Assembly (NCBI GenBank): GCA_000431215.1
Contig: HF985609.1
Coordinates: 64,349-86,561, forward strand
DNA from: Prevotella sp. CAG:1031
Lineage (GTDB): Bacteria; Bacteroidota; Bacteroidia; Bacteroidales; Muribaculaceae
Direction: 5' to 3'
DNA: 22,213 bases
The translations under genes and the position numbers were made by a program. Shown here piece after piece: positions 16,823 through 22,213 of this stretch; positions within the stretch are counted from its first letter, which is position 1, and each line of letters opens with the position of its first letter. The notes under the pieces are model-generated. The model did no database searches. It worked only from the letters and a program-made list of their open reading frames with translations, and had not been told where the DNA came from.

Positions 16823-16854
16823 ATTGGTTAATCTTCAGCTTTTTATTATATTTG
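16823..16854 (+). promoter_or_regulatory. Divergent promoter of the AAA-ATPase-like gene
   Basis: ATTG (16823-16826), 20 nt, then TATATTTG (16847-16854): perfect -7 box and a 3-of-4 -33 box on the plus strand. The box ends 21 nt before the ATG at 16876. The two divergent -33 boxes are only 23 bp apart, so the promoters share their upstream DNA. Confidence 0.75.
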
Positions 16855-16875
16855 CACAATAAACTCCCGCCGACC

Positions 16876-17712
16876 ATGCCTAATATCGTTTATCCTATCG
16901 GAATTCAGAGCTTCTCGAAACTACGCAACGGGAATTGCTATTATGTCGACAAGACAGCGCTCGTCCACGAACTCGTCACAACGGGTTACTACTATTTTCT
17001 GAGCCGTCCTCGCCGGTTCGGAAAGAGCCTGCTGATCTCGACGCTCCACGAGTATTTCAAGGGTAACCGGGAGTTATTCAAAGGATTGGCCATCGACAGA
17101 CTCGAATCGGACGAGTGGCCATGCCACCCTGTGCTTCATATCGACTTTAACGGGCGCAACTACGTAAAATATCCCGAGATATTGACGCGCCACCTCCATA
17201 CAACGCTTCTGAAATGGGCCGATGAGCTTGAGATTCAGATAAATCGGGAGCTTACCCCCGATGAGATGTTCAGCGAGCTTATCGAGCGGGCGGTGGAGAA
17301 GACAGGTCGTCAGGTCGTCGTACTCATCGACGAATACGACAAGCCGATCCTCGACGTTCTCGGCGACAGGGGGCTCGAAGAGAACAACCGCGAGGTTCTG
17401 CGCAGCTTCTACAGTGTCATGAAGTCTCAGGACGCCAACCTGCGTTTCGTCATGCTGACCGGTGTCGGCAAACTGCCTCAGATGAACGTGTTCAGCGGCC
17501 TGAACAATATAATGGACATCTCGATGAATCCGAAATATTCGACAATCTGCGGCATAACAGAGCCTGAGCTTCATGAGTATTTCGGCAAAGGGGTCGCGGA
17601 TCTGGCTGAAGCAAACTGTATGACAGTCGAAGAAGCCTACGAGGCCTTGAAAGCGAACTACGACGGCTATCATTTCGCCGGCGACATGCGCGATGTCTAC
17701 TCAGGACGCTAA
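16876..17712 (+). CDS. AAA-ATPase-like protein, N-terminal fragment of a split gene
   Basis: N-terminal ATPase part of the AAA-ATPase_like / PD-(D/E)XK_9 family, a family much expanded in Bacteroidetes and of unknown function. It has 278 residues: family opening Y-P-I-G-I-Q-S-F-S-K-L-R (6-17), Y-Y-V-D-K-T (22-27), Walker A-like R-P-R-R-F-G-K-S (44-51), Walker B V-V-V-L-I-D-E-Y-D-K-P (147-157) and the L-T-G-V-G-K region (194-199). Members normally run on to ~520 residues with a C-terminal nuclease domain. Here the frame stops (DVYSGR) seven codons after a junction at 17693-17699, where the sequence jumps back and repeats 274 bp, shifting the frame by one. ATG at 16876 fits the family start and the promoter; an earlier in-frame start would lie upstream of the promoter. 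It could be a pseudogene or a separate ATPase subunit. Confidence 0.8.
   Translation: MPNIVYPIGIQSFSKLRNGNCYYVDKTALVHELVTTGYYYFLSRPRRFGKSLLISTLHEYFKGNRELFKGLAIDRLESDEWPCHPVLHIDFNGRNYVKYPEILTRHLHTTLLKWADELEIQINRELTPDEMFSELIERAVEKTGRQVVVLIDEYDKPILDVLGDRGLEENNREVLRSFYSVMKSQDANLRFVMLTGVGKLPQMNVFSGLNNIMDISMNPKYSTICGITEPELHEYFGKGVADLAEANCMTVEEAYEALKANYDGYHFAGDMRDVYSGR
17419..17699 (+). repeat. Imperfect tandem direct repeat, copy 1
   Basis: First copy of a 274-bp-period direct repeat inside the AAA-ATPase-like locus. It encodes the stretch from M-K-S-Q-D-A-N-L-R-F to D-M-R-D-V-Y. Its last seven bases, ATGTCTA, are also the first seven of copy 2. Confidence 0.9.
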
Positions 17713-17973
17713 TCTGCGTTTCGTCATGCTGACAGGCGTCGGCAAGCTGCCTCAGATGAATGTGTTCAGTGGCCTGAACAACATCGAGGATATATCGATG
17801 AATCCGATATATTCTACGATATGCGGCGTTACCGAACCTGAGCTTCGGGAGTATTTCGGCAAAGGGGTCTCGGATCTTGCCGAAGCAAACGGCCTCACTG
17901 TAGCCGAGACATATGAGGCCTTGAAGGCGAACTACGACGGCTATCATTTTGCCGGCGACATGCGCGATGTCTA
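17693..17973 (+). repeat. Imperfect tandem direct repeat, copy 2
   Basis: Second copy, offset 274 bp (not a multiple of three). By hand comparison roughly 40 of 274 positions differ (about 85% identity), most of them synonymous, with about 9 of 91 amino acids changed. It encodes M-S-T-Q-D-A-N-L-R-F to D-M-R-D-V-Y and continues into the normal family sequence N-P-Y-S-L-L. Confidence 0.9.
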
Positions 17974-18718
17974 TAATCCATATAGCCTGCTCACGGCATT
18001 GAAAAATAGGATGATAACCGACTCGTGGTATCGGACCGGGACGCCCACTCATCTGATAAAGGCACTCAAGCGTGCGGAAGCACCGATCGAAGATCTCGAC
18101 GGAACTGTCTGCTCCTTCGACCAGCTGCTTAACGGCAACGTCACCGGCGATGACATAGTGGCGACGCTCTATTATACGGGCTACCTGACGATAAAGGAAT
18201 TCGACAGGATGACCAATACCTTCGTGCTCGGCTATCCCAACGGGGAGGTCAGACGCGGCTTCCTGCAGAATGTTCTGGGGGTACTGACCCGTGTCGGCGA
18301 CGGCAGGGCATCGACCCTCGTCATAGAGCTGCTGATGAAGGTCAGGTCTGGCGACATCGCGGGTTATCTGGAGAAACTGCGCAGTTTCTTCGCTGACTTC
18401 CCCTACGAGCTGATAAAGCGCAACGAGGCCCACTATCAGGACGTGATCTATTGCATAACCAAGCTGCTGGGGTTCTATGTTCAGGCCGAATACCGGACGT
18501 CATCTGGACGCGCCGACATGATTCTCGGCACTAAAGAGGCTGTTTATGTCTTCGAATTCAAGCTCGACGCGGGCGCCGACGCGGCTATGTCGCAGATCGA
18601 CGCCAAAGAATATGCCCTTCCATTCGCAGCCGACGGTCGGCGAGTAGTCAAAGTGGCCGTCAGCTTCTCGTCGGAAACCCGCAACATCGCCGACTGGAAA
18701 GTATTGAGTGATGAGTAA
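17693..18718 (+). CDS. AAA-ATPase-like protein, C-terminal fragment with PD-(D/E)XK nuclease domain
   Basis: The other half of the split gene, 341 residues. It starts at ATG 17693, inside the end of the N-terminal fragment (20-nt overlap), so it could be made by re-initiation. Residues 1-94 repeat the end of the first fragment (LTGVGKLPQMNVFSGLNN, YDGYHFAGDMRDVY); 95-250 are the helical middle of the family; the end is a PD-(D/E)XK_9 nuclease-like domain with G-R-A-D-M-I-L (D275), V-Y-V-F-E-F-K-L (E288, K290) and Q-I-D-A-K-E-Y-A-L-P-F (301-311). All nuclease motif residues are kept, as would be expected if it is still used or was broken recently. It lacks Walker A and B, so alone it cannot be an ATPase. 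Confidence 0.8.
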   Translation: MSTQDANLRFVMLTGVGKLPQMNVFSGLNNIEDISMNPIYSTICGVTEPELREYFGKGVSDLAEANGLTVAETYEALKANYDGYHFAGDMRDVYNPYSLLTALKNRMITDSWYRTGTPTHLIKALKRAEAPIEDLDGTVCSFDQLLNGNVTGDDIVATLYYTGYLTIKEFDRMTNTFVLGYPNGEVRRGFLQNVLGVLTRVGDGRASTLVIELLMKVRSGDIAGYLEKLRSFFADFPYELIKRNEAHYQDVIYCITKLLGFYVQAEYRTSSGRADMILGTKEAVYVFEFKLDAGADAAMSQIDAKEYALPFAADGRRVVKVAVSFSSETRNIADWKVLSDE

Positions 18719-19007
18719 GCGCGTCAGTGAACCGAAATTTTATACACGTCTTGGCTACATTATCCTGTTGACGGTCGGCCTTATGGCGGTAATCTTGGTC
18801 GGATTGCCGCGATTTGCCGACCGTATGCGCGAAACGAAGGTCGTTGTTGTTGATACGGTGAAAGTAGTGACTTATCCGCGCCACGGCTCACGTAGTCGAC
18901 ATGATTCTACGGTTGTGAAACCACAAAGAAAACGAACTAAAAAGGTTCGAAAGAAACCGGTGCGCCAGGCCCCGTCGCCGCGCAATCCGCTCAGCGAGCC
19001 TGTCTGA
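18711..19007 (+). CDS. Small basic single-pass membrane protein, unknown function
   Basis: I do not recognise this 98-residue protein. It has a short basic start (MSKRVSEPKFYTRLGY), one membrane helix (~16-34, YIILLTVGLMAVILVGLP), a V-V-V-V-D-T-V-K-V-V-T-Y-P stretch, and a very basic Arg/Lys/Pro-rich tail (KPQRKRTKKVRKKPVRQ) ending in L-S-E-P-V. The likely ATG at 18711 overlaps the end of the nuclease fragment by 8 nt, so it is probably co-transcribed with it; a GTG one codon earlier is possible. The tail could bind nucleic acid or cell-envelope polymer. The N-terminal style recalls the membrane segment of some Bacteroidales helix-hairpin-helix proteins, but no such domain is present. Confidence 0.6.
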   Translation: MSKRVSEPKFYTRLGYIILLTVGLMAVILVGLPRFADRMRETKVVVVDTVKVVTYPRHGSRSRHDSTVVKPQRKRTKKVRKKPVRQAPSPRNPLSEPV

Positions 19008-19062
19008 CACTCTCCAATGCGTGATTTTTTGAGGGGTGAGGATGGGGTTTGTAGTTTTTTTG

Positions 19063-19070
19063 TATATTTG
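19063..19070 (+). promoter_or_regulatory. -7 box of the DUF4254-led operon
   Basis: TATATTTG matches TAnnTTTG exactly and ends 32 nt before the ATG at 19103. No TTTG lies at the usual 19-21 nt distance; the region upstream is T-rich with a run of seven T. The gap 19008-19102 shows no convincing terminator for the preceding gene. Confidence 0.5.
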
Positions 19071-19102
19071 TGGATTGATAACTTTTTATTTTCTGATTGA
19101 TT

Positions 19103-19723
19103 ATGACCTTCGCCGAGAAGTGTAACAAAATATTCGATGACACAGTCGTTCTGTATCATGCCACCGACGATGTTGATTTCCAGCCTGTTGCTCCTGACGG
19201 GTATGGCGACATAGAGCGGATTCTTTTTGCAAAGAACTGGATTGATGCCGTTCAGTGGCATCTTGAGGATATAATCCGCGATCCGGCAATAGATCCGGTG
19301 GAGGCACTGGCGCTCAAACGCCGTATCGACCGCTCCAACCAGGAGCGGACCGACATGGTCGAGCGCCTCGACTCGTGGTTTCTCGAAAAATATGCCGGTG
19401 TCGAGGCTGTGCCCGACGCCGAGATCAACACCGAGAGTCCGGCCTGGGCTCTCGACCGCCTGTCGATTCTGGCGCTGAAGATCTATCACATGAAGGCCGA
19501 GACCGACCGGCCTGAAGCCGAGGCGTCCCACCGCGACCGCTGCCGCGCAAAACTTGATGTTTTGCTCGAGCAGCGCCGCGATCTGACCGAGGCTATCGAC
19601 CGTCTTCTCGAGGCGTATGCCTGCGGTCGCAAACGCATGAAGGTCTATCGCCAGATGAAGATGTATAACGACCCTTCGACAAACCCCATCCTTTATGGCT
19701 CAGGCTCGAAGAGCGACAAGTGA
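19103..19723 (+). CDS. DUF4254 domain protein
   Basis: A 206-residue cytoplasmic protein of the Bacteroidetes-type DUF4254 family, whose biochemical role is unknown to me. Recognisable family wording: M-T-F-A-E-K-C-N-K-I-F-D at the start, the K-N-W-I-D-A-V-Q-W-H-L-E-D-I-I-R-D-P block (~44-61), and L-K-R-R-I-D-R-S-N-Q-E-R-T-D (~71-84). It is mostly helical with many charged residues and no membrane segment. ATG at 19103 gives the normal family start; a TTG two codons earlier is less likely. It overlaps the following glycosyltransferase gene by 29 nt, a tight pairing that suggests a shared role in building a surface glycan. Confidence 0.85.
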   Translation: MTFAEKCNKIFDDTVVLYHATDDVDFQPVAPDGYGDIERILFAKNWIDAVQWHLEDIIRDPAIDPVEALALKRRIDRSNQERTDMVERLDSWFLEKYAGVEAVPDAEINTESPAWALDRLSILALKIYHMKAETDRPEAEASHRDRCRAKLDVLLEQRRDLTEAIDRLLEAYACGRKRMKVYRQMKMYNDPSTNPILYGSGSKSDK

Positions 19724-20786
19724 TAAGCCCAGACGGGTGCTTGTCACCCGGTTCTCGGCTCTGGGCGATGTCGCGATGACGCTGCCTGTGGTCTATGGCG
19801 CGTGTCGGGCCAATCCCGGTGTGGCGTTTATCTTTGCCACCCGCCGCCACATGGCCAAGATGTTCGTCAATCCTCCCGCGAATCTGACGGTGTTCGCTTT
19901 CGATCCGGCCGACTATGAAGGGCTGACAGGCCTTAAGCGTCTCTACGACCATCTTTCGTCGAAGTTCGATTTCGACGCAGTGGCTGATTTCCATTCTGTT
20001 CTGCGGACACGCGTGATCGACTGGTATGCGCGTCGCGACGGGCTGAAGGTTGTGAGTCTCGACAAATCGCGCTCCCACCGCCGGGCTCTGACGCGCCGCC
20101 ACAACAAGGTGCTTGTTCCGCTTCGCCCGATGCTCGAGCGTTATGCCGATGTCATCACGGCGTTGGGGCTGCACGCTCCCGGGCCGTTCGTGTCGCTTTT
20201 TCCGCCCGAAGGGGCGCCGGCCGAACGCTATGCCATTCTTTCCGAGCCTAAGCGCCGGGGCGAGCGCTGGGTCGCTGTGGCGCCGTTTGCCAAATATTCG
20301 GGCAAAATCTATCCTGCCGGGCTGATGGAGAAGGCCTTGCGCATGATTGTCGAAGACAATCCCGACGTCAGAGTGTTTCTGCTCGGCGCAGGCGCTTCCG
20401 AAGAAGCCCAGCTTGACAAATGGGGCGCCACGATAGAACGCACAACCTCGCTGGCCGGAAACGGGGGCGGACTTGCCGCCGAACTGGCCCTGCTGAGCCA
20501 TGTCGACGCAGTGGTGGCCATGGACTCGGCCAATATGCATCTCGCCGCCCTTGTCGGAGCGCCGACCGTCAGCATCTGGGGCGCCACCCATCCCTATTGC
20601 GGCTTCAGCGCCTTCGGCGCCGACGAGGCGAATGCCGTGCAGCTTGCTATTGAATGCCGTCCGTGTTCGATTTTCGGCAACAAGACGTGTCGCCGCGGCG
20701 ACTACCTGTGTCTCGCCGGTATTTCGCCGCGCACCGTGGCCGATCGTGTCAACAGCCTGCTAAGGGCCAATCCACCTAAGAAATGA
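19695..20786 (+). CDS. Glycosyltransferase family 9 (ADP-heptose:LPS heptosyltransferase-like)
   Basis: Cytoplasmic transferase that adds a sugar, in well-studied relatives heptose, to lipopolysaccharide core. The 363-residue GT-B protein opens with R-V-L-V-T-R-F-S-A-L-G-D-V-A-M-T-L-P (14-31), the GT9 acceptor-domain motif, and carries the donor-side motifs V-A-V-A-P-F-A-K-Y-S-G-K (~193-204), M-D-S-A-N-M-H-L-A-A-L and S-I-W-G-A-T-H-P-Y-C-G-F. The C-terminal C-R-P-C-S-I-F-G-N-K-T-C cysteine cluster is common in Bacteroidetes members. The ATG at 19695 lies 29 nt inside the DUF4254 gene and adds ~13 residues before the first strand; a GTG at 19737 would start exactly on that strand. The stop overlaps the ruvB start (ATGA). 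The exact donor sugar cannot be read from sequence. Confidence 0.92.
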   Translation: MAQARRATSDKPRRVLVTRFSALGDVAMTLPVVYGACRANPGVAFIFATRRHMAKMFVNPPANLTVFAFDPADYEGLTGLKRLYDHLSSKFDFDAVADFHSVLRTRVIDWYARRDGLKVVSLDKSRSHRRALTRRHNKVLVPLRPMLERYADVITALGLHAPGPFVSLFPPEGAPAERYAILSEPKRRGERWVAVAPFAKYSGKIYPAGLMEKALRMIVEDNPDVRVFLLGAGASEEAQLDKWGATIERTTSLAGNGGGLAAELALLSHVDAVVAMDSANMHLAALVGAPTVSIWGATHPYCGFSAFGADEANAVQLAIECRPCSIFGNKTCRRGDYLCLAGISPRTVADRVNSLLRANPPKK

Positions 20787-21832
20787 GTGAAGATTTCGAC
20801 ATACGCAATGCTGCCGGCCAGGTCGCCGGCAGTTCTGAAAAAGAGATCGAGCGCGCCATGCGTCCGCTGTCGTTCAGTGCCTTCGCCGGCCAGGAGAAGG
20901 TTGTCGACAATCTGAAAGTGTTTGTGACTGCCGCCCGTATGCGCGGCGAAGCTCTCGACCATCTGCTGCTGTTCGGGCCTCCGGGTCTGGGCAAGACCAC
21001 TCTCAGCGGCATAATCGCCAACGAGCTTGGAGTGGGCTTCAAAGTGACATCGGGGCCTGTTCTCGACAAGCCGGGCGATCTGGCCGGAATTCTGACATCG
21101 CTGGAGCGCAACGACGTTCTTTTTATTGACGAGATCCACCGCCTGAGTCCTATAGTCGAGGAATATCTCTATAACGCCATGGAGGATTTCCGGATCGACA
21201 TAACGATCGACAAAGGGCCGGGGGCGCGCACAGTGCAGCTCACGCTCGAACCGTTCACCCTCATAGGCGCCACCACACGTTCGGGAATGCTGACGAAGCC
21301 GATGCTGACACGCTTCGGAATCAAGAGCCATCTCGAATATTACAGCCACGAGATTCTCGAGCGCATTATACTGCGCTCGGCGCGTATTCTCGAGATAAAA
21401 TGCACCGGCGAGGCGGCCCATGAAATAGCCATGAGGTCGCGCGGCACGCCGCGAATAGCCAATATGCTTCTGAGGCGCGTGCGCGATTTCGCCCAGGTGA
21501 AAGGGTCGGGGATCATCGATCCCGCCATAGCGCGCTATGCTCTCGAGGCTCTTCATATCGACAGCCACGGCCTCGACGAGACCGACACGAAGCTGTTGAA
21601 AACGATAATCGACAAATTCGGGGGCGGCCCAGTCGGGCTTTCGACTATCGCGACGGCGATGGGCGAAGACGCCGGCACCGTCGAGGAAGTCTACGAGCCT
21701 TATCTCATAAAGGAGGGCTTTCTGAGACGCACTCCGCGCGGCCGCGAAGTCACTCCGCTGGCCTACGCCCATTTAGGGGCGCGCCGCAGTGCTCCCGACG
21801 GGCAGCAGGAATTGCCGCTCGACCAATTATGA
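20783..21832 (+). CDS. ruvB: Holliday junction branch-migration helicase RuvB
   Basis: AAA+ motor that, with RuvA, drives Holliday junction branch migration during recombinational repair. The 349-residue protein has the RuvB N terminus (R-P-L-S-F-S-A-F-A-G-Q-E, 27-38), Walker A G-P-P-G-L-G-K-T at 65-72, Walker B L-F-I-D-E-I-H at 113-119, sensor 1 G-A-T-T-R-S-G at 162-168, an arginine finger in T-R-F-G (R177), sensor 2 G-T-P-R-I-A-N (R224) and the C-terminal winged helix (~255-340). The usual P-L-R-x-R-F-G is P-M-L-T-R-F-G here, so the first Arg is lost while the finger Arg is kept. It overlaps the glycosyltransferase stop by ATGA and is followed 6 nt later by a flippase gene; neither ruvA nor ruvC is nearby. 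Confidence 0.97.
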   Translation: MSEDFDIRNAAGQVAGSSEKEIERAMRPLSFSAFAGQEKVVDNLKVFVTAARMRGEALDHLLLFGPPGLGKTTLSGIIANELGVGFKVTSGPVLDKPGDLAGILTSLERNDVLFIDEIHRLSPIVEEYLYNAMEDFRIDITIDKGPGARTVQLTLEPFTLIGATTRSGMLTKPMLTRFGIKSHLEYYSHEILERIILRSARILEIKCTGEAAHEIAMRSRGTPRIANMLLRRVRDFAQVKGSGIIDPAIARYALEALHIDSHGLDETDTKLLKTIIDKFGGGPVGLSTIATAMGEDAGTVEEVYEPYLIKEGFLRRTPRGREVTPLAYAHLGARRSAPDGQQELPLDQL

Positions 21833-21838
21833 TCTGCC

Positions 21839-22213
21839 ATGGCCGGAATTAAATCGCTTCTTAAAGACACCGCCATCTATGGTGTCAGCAGCATAGTCGG
21901 GCGCTTCCTGAACTGGTGTCTGGTTCCGCTCTACACCGTCATGTTCGCCGCTGCCGAATATGGTGTGGTGACATATATCTACTCTATTGTCGCTCTGGCT
22001 CTTATAATCCTTACCTACGGGATGGAGACCGGTTTTTTCCGGTTCAGCAACCACGACGACTATTCCGACCCGACGCTCGTCTATTCGACGTCGCTGATTT
22101 CGCTGGCGACGACGTCGACGCTGTTTCTCGCGCTGGTTCTTCTGTTTCTCCGTCCGATAGCCGGAGCGCTCGAATGCGCGGCCCATCCCGAATATATCGC
22201 GATGATGGCGGGC
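21839..22213 (+). CDS. Polysaccharide flippase (Wzx/MATE-like), N-terminal part
   Basis: Start of a multi-pass inner-membrane exporter of lipid-linked sugars; 125 codons are present and the frame is still open at the right edge. It begins M-A-G-I-K-S-L-L-K-D-T-A-I-Y-G-V-S-S-I-V-G-R-F with the K-D-T/Y-G-x-S-x-x-x-G-R pattern of Bacteroidetes polysaccharide biosynthesis proteins, and shows three to four hydrophobic segments (for example TYIYSIVALALIILTYGM and STLFLALVLLFL). The ATG lies 6 nt after the ruvB stop, so it belongs to the same operon as DUF4254, GT9 and ruvB, which fits a surface-glycan role for the cluster. Confidence 0.88.
   Translation, partial: MAGIKSLLKDTAIYGVSSIVGRFLNWCLVPLYTVMFAAAEYGVVTYIYSIVALALIILTYGMETGFFRFSNHDDYSDPTLVYSTSLISLATTSTLFLALVLLFLRPIAGALECAAHPEYIAMMAG

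Noticed and set aside
16765..16875. N-terminal extension of the AAA-ATPase-like gene by 37 codons
   Set aside because: It would begin upstream of, and run through, both divergent promoters; the family starts with the PNIVYPIG-type sequence at 16876.
17492..18433. 313-codon open frame on the minus strand across the tandem repeat
   Set aside because: Antisense to the ATPase/nuclease fragments, whose family motifs are unmistakable on the plus strand; the internal similarity in the minus frame only mirrors the DNA repeat.
19008..19062. Terminator after the small membrane protein gene
   Set aside because: There are T-runs, but no stem with more than a few consecutive pairs could be found, so no terminator is claimed.
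1..22213. CRISPR arrays, tRNA or rRNA genes, insertion sequences, integrase or attachment sites
   Set aside because: No regularly spaced short repeats, transposase or integrase motifs, or cloverleaf-like sequences were seen; all gaps between genes are shorter than 200 bases and are mostly accounted for by promoters and hairpins.

Overview
The window looks like a chromosomal segment of a moderately GC-rich member of the Bacteroidales; a Muribaculaceae-type gut bacterium is plausible but not proven from sequence alone. The evidence is a SusC/SusD polysaccharide utilisation locus, lipoproteins with C-S-D-D surface-export signals, a DUF4254 protein, a lysyl-tRNA synthetase with a C-terminal extension, A-rich start contexts mostly without Shine-Dalgarno sequences, and several promoters of the Bacteroidetes type (TTTG, about 20 nt, TAnnTTTG).

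Left part (1-13810, all minus strand). Reading in the direction of transcription: a membrane-spanning SusR-like regulator (12089-13810), then a tight five-gene operon susC, susD, GH30 glucanase, surface glycan-binding lipoprotein and GH3 beta-glucosidase (11902 down to 2301), a strong hairpin, then lysS and the start of gpsA. Gene order and families match, as I recall it, the fungal beta-1,6-glucan locus of Bacteroides thetaiotaomicron (BT3309-BT3314). The likely flow is: glucan bound and cut at the surface by the SusD, binding-protein and GH30 lipoproteins, oligosaccharides imported through SusC, and glucose released in the periplasm by GH3. The regulator would sense an oligosaccharide in the periplasm and switch on susC.

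Middle part (13919-19007). trxA and menA lie on the minus strand, and menA overlaps by ATGA a gene for an ABC-type ATPase fused to a DUF4435/TOPRIM-like domain, an architecture resembling fused PARIS anti-phage effectors. About 100 bp away, fired from a divergent promoter, is an AAA-ATPase-like / PD-(D/E)XK nuclease gene that is split in two overlapping reading frames by an imperfect 274-bp tandem repeat, followed by a small basic single-pass membrane protein. This is the accessory-looking part of the window and the best candidate for an undescribed system.

Right part (19063-22213, plus strand). A compact, overlapping operon: DUF4254 protein, family 9 glycosyltransferase, ruvB and the start of a polysaccharide flippase. 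This is probably a surface-glycan synthesis cluster with ruvB embedded in it.

No tRNA, rRNA, CRISPR array or insertion sequence was seen, and no gene-free stretch exceeds 200 bases.
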